Assembly: GCF_043290135.1 (NCBI RefSeq)
Contig: NC_134705.1
Location: forward strand, 37,451,771 to 37,515,770
Reading direction: 5' to 3'
DNA from: Rhipicephalus microplus
Lineage: Eukaryota; Arthropoda; Arachnida; Ixodida; Ixodidae
Length of the DNA stretch: 64,000 nt
Shown one piece after another: positions 9,567 to 20,780 of the stretch. Position numbers and translations under genes: made by a program. The first letter of the stretch is position 1; every line of letters begins with the position of its first letter. The notes under the pieces were generated by a model. The model worked only from the letters and a program-made list of their open reading frames with translations. It was not told the DNA's origin and searched no databases.

Positions 9567-12363
9567 TTACATGGAAGATGTCAAGGCCTGACGGAACGCG
9601 TCAGGTTCAGTAATACTGGCGGTTGATGTTGACAGAAGATTCCAGTCGCGACATGTGTTAGGAAGGAAAGACTGGGAAAAGGTGACGGTGTTACTTCGAG
9701 GGATATGCACTTTGTGGAGGTGATCTATGCGGGATGATATGAAAGATGCAGGCTGCAATAAGCGCGATTTTAGAACGTGATTGTGATAGTATATTTTTTG
9801 GAACGCGCAAAGGCGAGCGATTTTTCTGCGCATGACAAGTGGAGGGAGATTAAGCCTGACCTTCATGGCAGTTACACTAGATGTTCGATTATAGCTGCAA
9901 AGAATGAAACGTGACGACCGGTTTTGGATTGCCTCTAATTTGTTAACGAGTGTTATATGGCCGGGATCCCATACACATGCGGCGTACTCCAGTAGAGGAC
10001 GGATGTAGGTGATGTACAGCTGTTTCTTTAAAAAAGTCGGCGCAACAGGAAAGTTTCGTTTTAAGTAACCGAGCATGCGATTAGACTTGGATGTGACGTG
10101 ATTAATGTGGTCGGACCATGATAGCGAGTTAGTAATGTGAACACCAAGATACTTATAAGATCGGACATATTCAAGAGGGGTTGCGTTCAGGCTGTATGAA
10201 TAGTTATCGATAGATGTGTGGTTACGTGAAACTCTCATTGCTTTACATTTAGAAATGTTAAGTTCCATTTTCCAAAGGTTACACCAATGTAAAATGTTGT
10301 TTAGGTCTGATTGTAAGGTTTTCGTTGTCGTTATGATCAGTTATTTTACGGTAAATGACACAATCGTCAGCGAAGAGGCAAATAGGGGAGGATATGTTAG
10401 TAGGCAAGTCATTAATATAAATTAAAAATAGTAGTGGGCCTAAAACAGAACCTTGAGGTATGCCTGAACGCACGGGCACTTCAGAGGAATTAATATCGTT
10501 AGTACAAACAAACTGTGTGCGGTTAGAAAGAAATTCTTTTATCCAGTCAAGTAATAACGGGTCTATGCTCAAGCAATGTAATTTTAGTAGGAGCAGTTCA
10601 TGGTTAACCTTGTCAAAAGCTTTGGCGAAATCTAGGAAAATACAATTAATAGTCGTACCTGAGTCAAGTGCAGCGTGGAGATCATTAGTAAATAGTATTA
10701 GTTGTGTTTCGCAAGAAAAAAATTTGCGGAAACCATGCTGAGAGTTATGAAAGAAGTTATTTGATTCCAAATGTTTAACGAGGTTTGAGTAAATTATATG
10801 CTCCATTAGTTTGCAAGGGACCGATGTGAGAGAAATAGGACGATAATTACGGGGGTTATGTCTTTCACCAGATTTATGGAGTGGGATCACCTTAGCGGTT
10901 TTCCAGTCTTTAGGTAGACAGTTATCTTGGAGCGATTTAGTAAAGAGGCAGCCTAAAATAATGGAACTGTATTCCTTAGTATTCTGAAGAAATTTAGAGT
11001 TAATTGAGTCAACTCCACATGACGATGATCGCTTTAGCTTATCAATTAGTGTCGCAATGCCGGTTGTATTAAAGGTAATGGGATCCATAGGAAGACAGTC
11101 AAGATTCTGTATGCATGGACGATTGTTAATGATGAAGTCGGAGAAAGAAGAAGCGAACGTTTCATTCAGTAACGAAGCACAGTGATCTTTTGGGACTGGA
11201 TTACCAAGTTCATCAACAAGGCAAATAGTTGAGTCCTCTTTCGGCTTAAATGTGTTCCAAAACTGTTTTGGATTAGCTTGCAACAGTGCTGGTAGTGTGA
11301 AGTGAAAGAAATGGTGTTTGGCACTATTGAGAGCGTCATTGTAGGACTTAGCTGCCGTTTTATAGACAGACCAGCGTTCGGCGCTTTGTAATCGTTTCGC
11401 GGCACGAAACAGCCGTGATTTTTTATTCGACAACCTTTTAAGGTGCCTAGAATACCAAGGTGCGTTAGAATTGCTGTATATAGTTCTTAGAGGGACATGT
11501 TGGGCTGTTAGTTCAGCAACCTTTACTTTGAATGACTGCCATAGTATTTCAACGGGTTTGTGAGAATAATCTAAAAGAAATTCATCGAGAAAAGAGCAGA
11601 GACTGGAGTTTATAGCTTCAAAGTCTGCTTTGCTGTAGTCTCTTATCTGTTTCAACTGTCTACGTGGGTTTGGTGCAGGAAGGCTAATGGTAAAGTGAAG
11701 TATGTCATGATCGCTTAAGCCAGGGGTGTGTGTTACAGAAGAAGCGATATCAGGAACTGATGTTAGTATCAGGTCAAGTAATGACGCTGTGGTGGGCGTT
11801 ACACGTGTTGGCCGAGTTACCAACTGAGACAGATTAAAGTCCAGGCATGCATGAATAAAAGCGATAGCTTCCGCGGATGATGAAATGGAGGACAGGTAAG
11901 GTTCTGGCCACTGAATATGTGGAAAATTGAAATCACCAGCAAGAAAGACGGGCACAGCAGGAAACTTGACAGTGATTTCATTCACCGAGTCATGAAACGC
12001 CTCAGAAAAACCACTGGCACAACTTGGAGGACGATAACAGGCACCAAAAATTATTTTCTTGAAGTTGATTGTTAGACAGCACCAAATTATTTCCAAGCTA
12101 CTCACAGTTGAAATGAGGAAACTCTCGAAGGTTTCATTTACAGCAATCAAAACACCACCACCAATCCTCTCGTCACGGTCACGTCGGTACACAACAAACT
12201 TTTTGTTGCAATAAAACAGCTCGTTGTTTTTTATTTCGTTTGACAACCAAGTTTCACTTAATATAACAACATGTGCTTCCGAATCGTTGATTAGAGCACT
12301 GAGACTCTCTTTTTTATTACTAAGGCTTCGGATGTTGGTATACAGAACAGGTATAGGAAACAA
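9567..12363 (-). pseudogene. CR1 copy 1 ORF2: endonuclease and reverse transcriptase, one frameshift
   Basis: The protein would nick target DNA and reverse-transcribe the element's RNA. The N-terminal AP endonuclease shows LYTNIRSLSNK, ILSETWLS, GGGVLIAV, ACYRPP, LAGDFNFPHI and GLSDHDILHF. RT shows KVIPLHKSGERHNPRNYRP, HGFRK, FLDFAKAFDKVNH, SGIPQGSVLGPLLFLIYIND and the catalytic LFADDCVIY, all intact. A single-base gain near 10316-10321 throws the frame out just after the catalytic box. The remaining frame (10268-9567) carries the thumb (YKYLGVHI) and the C-terminus. Both halves otherwise stay open, about 930 residues in total, as usual for a CR1 ORF2. The start is uncertain because no strong ATG precedes LYTNIRS. 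Confidence 0.9.
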
Positions 12364-12387
12364 AACGGCACCACCCCTCGCGGTATC

Positions 12388-13389
12388 CTATTTTTTTGTG
12401 GCTTGCGTTCTACTAGAGCGCATTAACCTAGGCGAGAGAGGGGCATTCTGACAAGAGCGGGAAGTTGACGTAGGCTTACACATATTGTCTGAAGGTACTT
12501 CGCGAACACGCTCATGCACACTGTCTTCGCCTGGATCGTAAATATAGCACTTACCACCTGCGAGAAGTTTGTTGTGGGTTAACTTAGTGGTTATGTTAAG
12601 CGTTTTGCTGAACTCACTCAGTTTTTTCCGGGCAGTGCGCGTAGCGAGTGAATAGTCTTGCTTTATACTTAGTTCAGTTCCAGAAAGCAGAGAGCGCTTT
12701 GAGAAAACTAAATCTTTACTTTTGTCCGCAGCAAACTTAGCAATAATGGGTCTGTTACTCCCTGCTTTGTATCGTCCCAACCTATGGGCACGTACAATAC
12801 TATCTGACGAAAGCTGCAGCTGTAGACTATCCGATGCAAGCGCGATAATTTTTGCTGATGATCGCTCCCAGTTTTCCAGAGGATCATCTGCAATGCCAAA
12901 GAATAGCAGGTTGTCCCGCCTAGAACGATCTTCAGCATCTTCAAGTCTAGCGCGCAATGTGGTTAGTTCTTTTTGCATTGTAGTTACACATTCACGTGTG
13001 CGGCAGACGTCTCCCTGAAATCCCTCGAAACAAGCTCTTTGTTGTTCCACTGACTGCAAGCGCTCATTAATGCCCGATACAGTGGACACCAAAGAAGTGT
13101 GGGCAGCTTTAAGGTCGTCTATTGCTTGCGCAATGTTGCTTTGGTTTGCCTCAATTCGAATGCATCGAGCATTTGTTTCTTTCACCATTTTAAGTATTTC
13201 ATCAGTAGGACCGGGATTTTGCTCGACGTCTCCGCACAACGCCAAAAACAAGGCACAGAAAGGTTCAAGCAGGACGCTGGGGCATGGAAACACAACGACG
13301 AATCGGTTGTCCGATCGTAAAGATTTAAGAGGTGGTAATGAACTGCAACTAACCTGCGCAATGATGAACAAGAAACGTGAGTGCCACAT
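12388..13389 (-). CDS. CR1 copy 1 ORF1: RNA-binding protein with hydrophobic leader and 2A motif
   Basis: A 333-residue frame, intact. I chose the ATG at 13389 because the protein from there starts with a hydrophobic stretch (MWHSRFLFIIAQ), and the same codons begin each upstream monomer. A second hydrophobic run (residues 30-50) precedes CGDVEQNPGP (2A motif DVEQNPGP, residues 54-61). A coiled coil of about 100 residues with Leu/Arg heptads (LRARLEDAEDRSRRDN) follows, then an L1-ORF1-like RNA-binding domain with FFGI, RAHRLGR and RPIIAKF. In such elements ORF1p coats the RNA. The frame stays open through all upstream monomers because their length is a multiple of three. If 2A works, ribosome skipping would separate the leader from the RNA-binding part. 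It ends 24 bases before the open part of ORF2. Confidence 0.85.
   Translation of the reverse strand: MWHSRFLFIIAQVSCSSLPPLKSLRSDNRFVVVFPCPSVLLEPFCALFLALCGDVEQNPGPTDEILKMVKETNARCIRIEANQSNIAQAIDDLKAAHTSLVSTVSGINERLQSVEQQRACFEGFQGDVCRTRECVTTMQKELTTLRARLEDAEDRSRRDNLLFFGIADDPLENWERSSAKIIALASDSLQLQLSSDSIVRAHRLGRYKAGSNRPIIAKFAADKSKDLVFSKRSLLSGTELSIKQDYSLATRTARKKLSEFSKTLNITTKLTHNKLLAGGKCYIYDPGEDSVHERVREVPSDNMCKPTSTSRSCQNAPLSPRLMRSSRTQATKK
13207..13230 (-). other. 2A ribosome-skipping motif in CR1 copy 1 ORF1
   Basis: The codons give DVEQNPGP, preceded by LALCG. This fits the canonical 2A core D-x-E-x-N-P-G-P. 2A sequences are known in some non-LTR retrotransposons, including trypanosome L1Tc and CR1-type elements of sea urchin and lancelet. 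Function here is inferred from the motif only. Confidence 0.85.
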
Positions 13390-14055
13390 TTTGGTTGTGC
13401 GTCCATGCCCACTGGCGATAAGATCCGTTAGATGGGCTTTTAAAGGGTCCGGTAGGCGTGTTGTCGATGTTGCTGTGGCTGTGACACTCCGGGGAAAGGT
13501 GAACTGTGGGAAATTGTACATGGCATCGCTATCGGTCCTCAGCAACTGTGGTTGTGCGCCATGAATACACCAGCCAGGGGCGTTGCCTGAAGATCCCTTG
13601 TCGAAACCACCATCAGTCGAGTCCGTGGACGCGGCGCCGTCCGTGCAGTCGGCAAATCCAGCGAAACCAAGAAGCTGCGCAATGATGAACAAGAAACGTG
13701 AGTGCCACATTTTGGTTGTGCGTCCATGCCCACTGGCGATAAGATCCGTTAGATGGGCTTTTAAAGGGTCCGGTAGGCGTGTTGTCGATGTTGCTGTGGC
13801 TGTGACACTCCGGGGAAAGGTGAACTGTGGGAAATTGTACATGGCATCGCTATCGGTCCTCAGCAACTGTGGTTGTGCGCCATGAATACACCAGCCAGGG
13901 GCGTTGCCTGAAGATCCCTTGTCGAAACCACCATCAGTCGAGTCCGTGGACGCGGCGCCGTCCGTGCAGTCGGCAAATCCAGCGAAACCAAGAAGCTGCG
14001 CAATGATGAACAAGAAACGTGAGTGCCACATTTTGGTTGTGCGTCCATGCCCACT
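13355..14055 (-). repeat. Tandem 5' monomers of CR1 copy 1 (321 bp)
   Basis: Units start with the same TGCGCAATGATGAACAAG at 13355, 13676 and 13997, exactly 321 bp apart: two full units and a partial distal one cut at the insertion point. Copies appear near identical. Each unit includes the first 12 ORF1 codons, and its minus strand carries a TATA-like CCTTTAAAAGCCC about 60 bp upstream of the ATG. Tandem 5' monomers act as promoters in mouse L1, so a promoter role is a reasonable inference. Confidence 0.92.
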
Positions 14056-14680
14056 CAAGCATTCTACAGGATACTCACACAAGCAGCCGAAAGACGACGG
14101 CATACCATCTTTAGACGAATGGCCTTACTGAGCGGTTGAACAAAACTATCGCCGGCATGTTATCAATGTACGTAGACATCGAGCATAGATTGTGGGACGG
14201 CTTGTTGCCACACGTTACACTGGCCTACAACACCGCAATACAAGAAACAACCCAAATGACGTCATTCGCGCTACTTTACGGAAGAGAACCTACGACGACG
14301 CTCGACGCCATGCTTCCGAACGTGACTGACGACGAAAACTTGGAGGTCTCTCTCTACCTACAGCGGGCAGAAGAGGCTAGACAATGAGCTCTTCTACGCA
14401 ATAAAACATAGCAGCAAGTCGACGCCCGGTGCTACATTCTTCGCCGAAGCAACCAGCAATATAAACCTACTGACCGCGTATAGGTGTGGACGCCTGTTCA
14501 AAAACGCGGACTCGGTGAAAAACTATTGCGCTGCTACTTAAGACCATATAAGGTTGTGCAATGCTTAGGTCCTCTCGACTACAGAGTTGTGCCCGATAAC
14601 CTTAGCTCATCCCAACGACGTCGCCTACGCACCGAAATGGTCCACGTCGTACATTTTGAACCTTATCATGCTCGCTAGTA
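14056..14680 (+). pseudogene. Gypsy remnant 1, integrase C-terminal part and end of pol
   Basis: After the CR1 insertion the frame resumes with KTTAYH, then a stop where the family has Gln, then TNGLTERLNKTIAGMLSMYV, which includes the catalytic Glu region of the integrase core. LPHVTLAYNTAIQETTQMTS and LLYGREP follow. Stops occur near 14384 and again before 14484. The end (14484-14678) reads YKVVQCLGPLDYRVVP and then MVHVVHFEPYHAR and a stop, the usual C-terminal SH3-like end of tick Gypsy integrases. Together with 8680-9226 it rebuilds one broken integrase. Confidence 0.85.
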
Positions 14681-15115
14681 CTAACACACTAATCCACAAC
14701 TTTTTTGTCTTTATGAATGAATGTGTTGTTGTACGCATTATTTTGCTCAAATCCATGTATTCTTTGTTTGGTTCGAACATCCAGGTGGTAGTGCACGCTT
14801 ATAATTTGTGCCAATCTTCTTCCTACGCGCCAAAGTAGGCGCCTGCTTTGAATACACGATGGTATTGCGCCTCATTCTGTTGTATTGATAACGGGTTCAA
14901 GCCGACTCACTGCGGGGTAGAGTCAGTGTGCCTGAGTTAGCAGTAGCTAGCCGCGAGTATGCTTTTCAGGTGACACGCCGGCGCGGGTGCTGCGCCCATC
15001 AGATGTTACCTCCGACCATCTAGGACCTCAGTTCTACAAAATAAAGTGGTTGTCCCAATGTTCTTTCGACTTCCTGTGGTACCAGTCACAACACTGCGTG
15101 AATATACGCAGCTTT
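14681..15115 (+). repeat. Putative 3' end and LTR of Gypsy remnant 1
   Basis: Downstream of the pol stop is a GC-richer block with ACAAAATAAAGTGG near 15037, a possible polyadenylation signal, and an end near CAGTCACAACA. No segment matches the putative 5' LTR, so this may be a truncated or unrelated LTR. Confidence 0.35.
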
Positions 15116-16086
15116 CAACACTTCTTGAGGTCGTAGAAACAGTCTAAAACAGGGCTGTGAGCTCCTTTGTGGTGAGGTATTGTATGACTTCCATGCTTCC
15201 TATCTAGCGACCTGATAGGGCTCGCTTTACAATAGGAAGCAGGAAAAAAGATTGGAAGGAGATTGCCAGGTGAATCTGGTGGAAGTGGAAGAACAGTGGA
15301 ACTACAGTACAGTGGAAGTATCGTACAGTACAGTGTGCTTGGCGAGAATCGTCACGCGGAGAGCAACGTGCGACTTTGCGTTGTCTTGGAGAAGGCTCTA
15401 TTGTCGAGATGCCCTTAAGTCAGTGTGATGGCGGCGCAGTACATCACGTATACGCACGAGTTGGAGCAGGCGGATATTGAATTCTTCATTCGCCATCTGT
15501 CCTTGGGGAAAAAAAACTCATGGTGTATGACACCCGTGGCATCGAAATAAGAAACTATCAACATCGTCTTTAATTGTTCCTCTGCCAAGTCATTTTTCTT
15601 GACTTCAGAAGGCTTGTAGGCCACCATTTCACACTGTGCTTCTTTATTTGTGGATCGTATTTAAAGTACAATGTTTCGTATTCACCAATGATGCTGTCAA
15701 CGAATGATTTCTTCTCTGCGTCAGAGAGCAAATGAGCTCCCGCTGATGCCAATTTTTCTTTCTTATCCTGAGTGATTGTTCGGCACACGTCTGGCAATCA
15801 GCTCTCCCAAGCATCCCAAGGTCTCACGCTCTCACACAAAATTTGGTGTCATGTTGTCCCGCTAATGTCGAGAGCATCTGATAGTAATCATATAGTAATT
15901 GTGAGGTCTTGCTCTACAAAGTTCCTGAACCGACCCATATTGTTTTCATTCCGTGAGGTTGCAGGGCGCATCTGCCTTGTGTCGTCTTCCCCCAATGTTC
16001 TCCAGGACACGAATTTCTTGGGACACTTGAAAACTGGTACCCAAAATATTGTGTCGTTACCGTAATGGTCACAGAGGAGCTCGTAT
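15116..16086. other. Unassigned stretch
   Basis: A minus-strand frame at 15570-15797 (containing LLSDAEKKSFVDSIIGEYET) is compositionally protein-like but matches no family I recognise. An overlapping frame at 15415-15627 partly continues it. It could be a decayed exon or transposase piece. Confidence 0.3.
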
Positions 16087-16235
16087 GTGATGGAGGGAGA
16101 AATGTTTTAGGCCCGTGTGCTCAGATTTAGGTGCACGTTAAAAATCACCAGCTGGTCGAAATTTCCGGATCCCTCCACTACGGCGTCTCTCATAATCATA
16201 TGGTGATCTTGGGACGTTAAACCTCACATATCGAT
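16087..16235 (+). mobile_element. Ruka-type SINE, 5'-truncated
   Basis: Only the 3' part is present, from GGAGGGAGAAATGTTTTAGG through CTCATAATCATATGGTG to GACGTTAAACC, and it ends in ATCGATCGATCGAG. The tRNA-like head is missing, as expected for incomplete reverse transcription. Confidence 0.85.
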
Positions 16236-17864
16236 CGATCGAGCTCGTATGCCTTTGTGGTTGTCTTGCCGAGCTTCACATAGAATTTTATGTTTACAAT
16301 ACGTTTGAGAGCACAGTCCATCTCTCCAAATTCACTCGCACTAGAATACACAGATGACTAATGACACAGTAATTTTTACATGTAGTGCTGACTAGTCGCA
16401 GCCATGGCAATAACATGAACAGATCATGTGAGCCTGAAAGCATGGCACTACACATTTATAATATTTGTTTTGAAGAATCACTTCTGAGGAAGAAAATAAA
16501 TCATTCTTGAAACTTTACGGGCACAGGTTGTATATATCTATCTTTCCCTGGCCTACGTCTCAGTGCTCTCATGATTGCTTTCTTAGCTTGCTGAAGACCA
16601 AAATTATTATGAAAGTTTAAGAAATTCTGAAGAATACGACTTCCTGCACTGTACATAAATAATTCTGCAGATCCCCAGCCTTCATGCAAAGCCTCATGCA
16701 GTAGGTACGCAGTTATGCATGCTGAATTAAGTATTGGCTGTGAGCCGAGCGTCGCGAGATGAATCAACCTGATTTTGTAGCGCAGTAGCTCTGTACACAC
16801 CTTGTTCTTACACGAACGTCGACTACACTCGCGCTTCACCTATGGTCTCTTGTTACGTCAGCACACGCATCAGAGCACAAATACATTATCGAGACGAATC
16901 GCACACCATGGTGCGAAGGTGTGATTGTCGGAGGCAACGTTCGACAGTGAATTCATCCGGGATCGAGCCATGCTTGAATATTGCTTGCTAAGTTACTGCA
17001 ATACAAACGAAATGCTAATTAGGCTGTTCTAAAAGCACTGCAAACAATGTAATCATAAATGGCATTAACTCAAAATGACGCATTTATCATAGGAGCACAT
17101 ATTGCCACATGGCTGTGACATTGAGGAAACACTGATAGCGTGTCCAAAATGAAACTGTTCGTATGGCCGAAACTATCGCCGGAAACAGTCTGAAACTGCA
17201 TAAATGAATGCGTGGTGCACGCTGACATGGACGATTAGAGCGTCGACCTTCTATAAGTGATCTGCGGCGCGGAACGTCGGCATTTATACATGCGGGAGTG
17301 AACATTCCAACATTTTCACTTGTGCGCGCGTTTGCTCGAGAATGAGCTGCGCTGTTCGCGCTTGCGTGCTCAAGCCCTAAAATAATCTGGAATTCTTTTA
17401 GAAATGATGGCATGGTTAGCGTAAGCCATTATCTAAACATGCAATTGGTAGGCAGCCTAAAACACAGAAAATAACCGCTATGTCGTTGCGGGAGGCGTGG
17501 CAGAGTCACAGTGACAGCTGGAAGAGCGGCTTTTTGAAACGTTTTCTTGCACAATGTTGGGTCAGGTGGACTTGCATGGCAGCCACTAAATCATAAATAA
17601 TATAACTTGCGTATACTGAGGAAGTTTTCACTTTGCCATTTTTCTTCATTTTTCCGGAAAGCATGGCGCCCGCTGCACATTTTTAAGACATTATGTGACT
17701 TTTGTCAACGCTGTGGCTGACGACCAGGCAAAATCCTGCCGGAGGCTTTTGTATTCTGTTGGAACCTTCAGCGGCAAGAGCTTTACGCAATTCGCATCGT
17801 GTGACGCATCATTAATACTTTAATTTTTTAAAACGCTTTACACGCGTTAACGCAACACCTTACC
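16236..17864. other. Unassigned stretch
   Basis: Minus-strand frames at 16501-16839 and 17087-17413 reach 108-112 codons without recognisable motifs. I see no repeat shared with the rest of the window. Confidence 0.4.
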
Positions 17865-18600
17865 CCTGTTACAAAGCGCGCCTCCGACGACTTTACGAAG
17901 GGCGCCACGAAATCTCACCGCTGCAACCACTGTTACGAAAGACGGCGACGCCAACACGGTCCCGAAGGTGCCACTGCTTTGGACTCGGCCGGGAAGGTCA
18001 CCAGCCGTTTTGTAGCGTAGGTTTCTCAGCTCGCGACTGCTTCTGCGTAGAGCTGATAGACGAGCGGACAAGACGACGGTGAGTTAACAAGGTTTATGTA
18101 CAGCATAGATACAGAGGCGTTACAAGTTTGGCACTGGGGCCGACAGTTTAGAGACACGAAGAGTCGAGCTGTCTTCTTTGACACATAAGTCTACTGCTCG
18201 CGACGCGCCGCAGGGCTTCTTTTATATGCACCGGGCAGATTCTTTGTGTAACCAAATGTCCAACCAGAAGTGCCGCTGGTCGGCAGGTCAGAATCCTCCG
18301 CGTCATTCTCATCAAATACGGAGCCGCTGCCCGTGGCTGCACCCAAGGACGAGTGACGTCGCCACGCATTGCGTAAGACTCGCCAGATAGGAAGGCACCG
18401 TTACGTGATGACGCCGTTGAGTTGTTCGCGTCAGGCGGGCTCGCGTGCTGGCCTTGACAAAGAATGCCTTGTTCAGAGGCATTGACTTTCGGTGTGGACT
18501 CAAAGGCATAACACCCCTCACGAAGCCTGCATAGAGTAACTTCACAATAAGGTCCGAAACACCGGCGTTGGTCAATGCTAAAGTACTAAGCTGCCACACC
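17865..18600 (-). repeat. Putative LTR of Gypsy remnant 2
   Basis: A GC-rich block lies downstream, in minus-strand sense, of the pol stop at 18902. It has a TATA-like CATATAAAAG on the minus strand at 18219-18228 and ACATAAACC further on. Position and promoter-like content suggest an LTR. The exact ends are not resolved and no second LTR copy is seen. Confidence 0.45.
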
Positions 18601-18901
18601 GACGGCTTTGCGTCAATTCGCGAGCTGTCCTCGCCATTGTTTTGTTTTCAATTTTTTGCGATAGTAATAACGGACATTGGTGGCGGCTGGGGTGGTGGCA
18701 GTGGCGTTGAACAACTACGGGGCCAGAATCGACCTTTGTTGTGATCTCATAACAGCTTTTGCTGCAAAAGGGGTGAGTATGATCTTGCCACCATCTGAAA
18801 ATGGAACTTGGAAGTACAATCACAAAGGAAGAAAGTACAATAAACAATTGACACAGGCATAAAAGTGTAATAAAAAGCCAAGTATACAGTCGTCATTTTC
18901 G

Positions 18902-20780
18902 TTAAGGCACACGAAACGGCTTGAGACGCACGACATGGACGACTTCATGTCGCACACGGCGCAATTGAGAGCTCGCAACACCGTCCAGGATAACCTCTTA
19001 GTTAAGGGCGCCGAGACGTCGAAGCCCCTTGTGCGGCCCGAAGTACCACCGAAGACGTTTTTTGCATGGTTCGCGTCAGCGTATCGCTGTCCACTCCCAA
19101 ACATGGTCGCCGGGATGGTATTCCACGAAATGTCGTTGAAGATTGTATCAGCGACTGTCGTTGGCTTCCTGATGCCTCATGCATTGGCAACTAACTTGCC
19201 GGGATTTTTTGGTGCGCTGAAGGTTGACAGTCACATGAACGTTTTCCTCTTCGGTGACATTGGGTAACATTGCTTCGATTGTTGTTACCGGGCTCCTTCC
19301 ATAGACCAACCGTACTCTGCGTCCCTTCTTGGATGATCATGTTGTACACATGTATGGAATGGAAGGATTGCATCCCACGTCTTTTTCTCAGCCTCGATAT
19401 ACATAACCCGCATGTCGGCGATGGTCTTGTTAAAACGCTCCATGAGGAAGTTGGTCTGGGGGTGGCAGGCGGTGGTCTGGCGGTAGCTTATATACGGGTG
19501 TACGTCAGAGATTGTCCGAGTTGACTGCACTGTAAAGATGGTACTTCTGTCAGTAATGAAAATTTCTGGGGTGCCATAGCGCAGGACGATATTTTCAATG
19601 AACTTTGCTACCTCGGCGGCACTAATGGTGGCGCCCACGGACGCTTGGATGGCTGAATGATGTTGGCATGTAACATTTCGCCGATTTGTTCTTTCATGTC
19701 CTCGCGTTGGTGCGTCGAAGCAAGGCGCATGCTCTGTTGGATTAGTTGGGCAAGTGATTTTGTTATAATAGGATGTCTAGGTACTGGAGTCATTACGATC
19801 CTTGATGGCGTTGAGAAGCAGTCCATGAACGGCAGGAGCAGGGCTTTGAGTTGGTATTTTTTGTTTTTCTTTTTCGCAAGGCTCGCATTGATGTTGAAAT
19901 CTAGCAGGGATCCTCGATTAGTCGAAGCAGGCGTGATAGCATATCAATGATGGTGAAAGTCTGCATGATTCTACACATAATTCATGTAGCCAAAAATCCT
20001 ACCATTGTTGGTGCCTATAATCGTGGGTGAAGTGTGTCAGCATCACTCCCACTTTGTCATCTTTTTGCTGGCCTATGTTTCTTGCGACGCAGGTCTGGCG
20101 CCTGAGAAACCGGTGCTGGCCACCCTCAGTCGCACCTTCAAAGTCTGTGGATTGATGGTGCTGACGAGAATGATGGCGCTGGAGAGAGGCGAGATAGTTA
20201 CCTGCTCCTGAAGACTTGGTGACTAATTGTCCTATGCGGTGAGATGGCATTGTCATCAGGCGGCGTTATTGTTTAAGAGCGTAGGTCAGTGACTGCGCCA
20301 TGTAGATATAGGAAAAGCGCTGCTGCGGGGCAAGGCTCACAGCATCAGTCTGTCCAGGCATCGCATATTTTCCTGTTCCGACTACAATTTGTATTGTTTG
20401 GGTGGACTCTAGCTGCCCGGATATCAGCGTTTTTCCAAGCTGTCTGCCGTTTTCAGCGTGGCGGCGAACTGGCCACTGACGATGGAGTAATCTGCTCCTG
20501 TGTCGATGAGCGCAACGACGTTTTGATCATCGTTAAGAACGTGGGCGTCGCTAGTTCGTCGTCTTGCGTTGCAGTTGTGTCAGAACCTAGGATGTTGGAT
20601 CACGGCTGCATCGGTTTCTTGGGCTTGTGGCATGTTCTTTAGGTTTCGTATCAGTGTCGTCGTCATCGGAGGATGACCTTGAGTGTTTTGAAAAACAATG
20701 CAATCATTGCAGTGAGATGACCACGGCTTATGCTTCAGATTCTGCAACACAACCATACGTGAATTTTTTCCTTATGTAAA
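18902..20780 (-). pseudogene. Gypsy remnant 2: protease, RT linker and integrase fragments
   Basis: Read on the minus strand: the aspartic protease box VALIDTGADYSIVSG lies near 20520-20470 (DTGAD at 20490-20504). The segment leading into RT (ANIIQPSKRPWAPPLVP, 19826-19608) fuses almost directly to integrase (19638-19285). Integrase has KFIENIVLRYGTPE, FITDR and then TACHPQTN..MERFNKTIADM. Pol ends with VVHVVRLKPFRVP and a stop at 18902-18904. RT and RNase H are missing between linker and integrase, so there is a large internal deletion plus frameshifts. It has the domain order of Ty3/Gypsy but is a different family from remnant 1 by its C-terminal sequence. Confidence 0.8.

Larger units (their letters stand above)
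9235..14055 (-). mobile_element. CR1-like LINE, copy 1, nearly intact, inserted in Gypsy remnant 1
   Basis: This is a full-length minus-strand non-LTR element with, in transcription order, 5' tandem monomers (14055-13355), ORF1 (13389-12388), ORF2 (12363-9567 with one frameshift), a 3' UTR with an internal duplication (about 9560-9250) and a T-rich end. The 8-bp direct repeat CAAGCATT flanks it at 9227-9234 and 14056-14063. The Gypsy integrase continues on both sides, which fixes the boundaries independently. The endonuclease, RT and ORF1 types place it in the Jockey/CR1 group. Few lesions suggest a recent insertion. Confidence 0.88.

Noticed and set aside
13404..14103. Upstream extension of CR1 ORF1 as a single 571-residue protein
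   Set aside because: The extension is the tandem 5' monomers and runs into Gypsy sequence. The native start is taken as the ATG at 13389, although frame-preserving monomers are noted as a finding.
6828..15115. A matching LTR pair for Gypsy remnant 1
   Set aside because: The putative 5' and 3' LTR blocks do not resemble each other by eye, so I did not claim a complete LTR element.
15570..15797. Protein-like minus-strand frame as a host exon
   Set aside because: No paired splice sites or recognisable domain.
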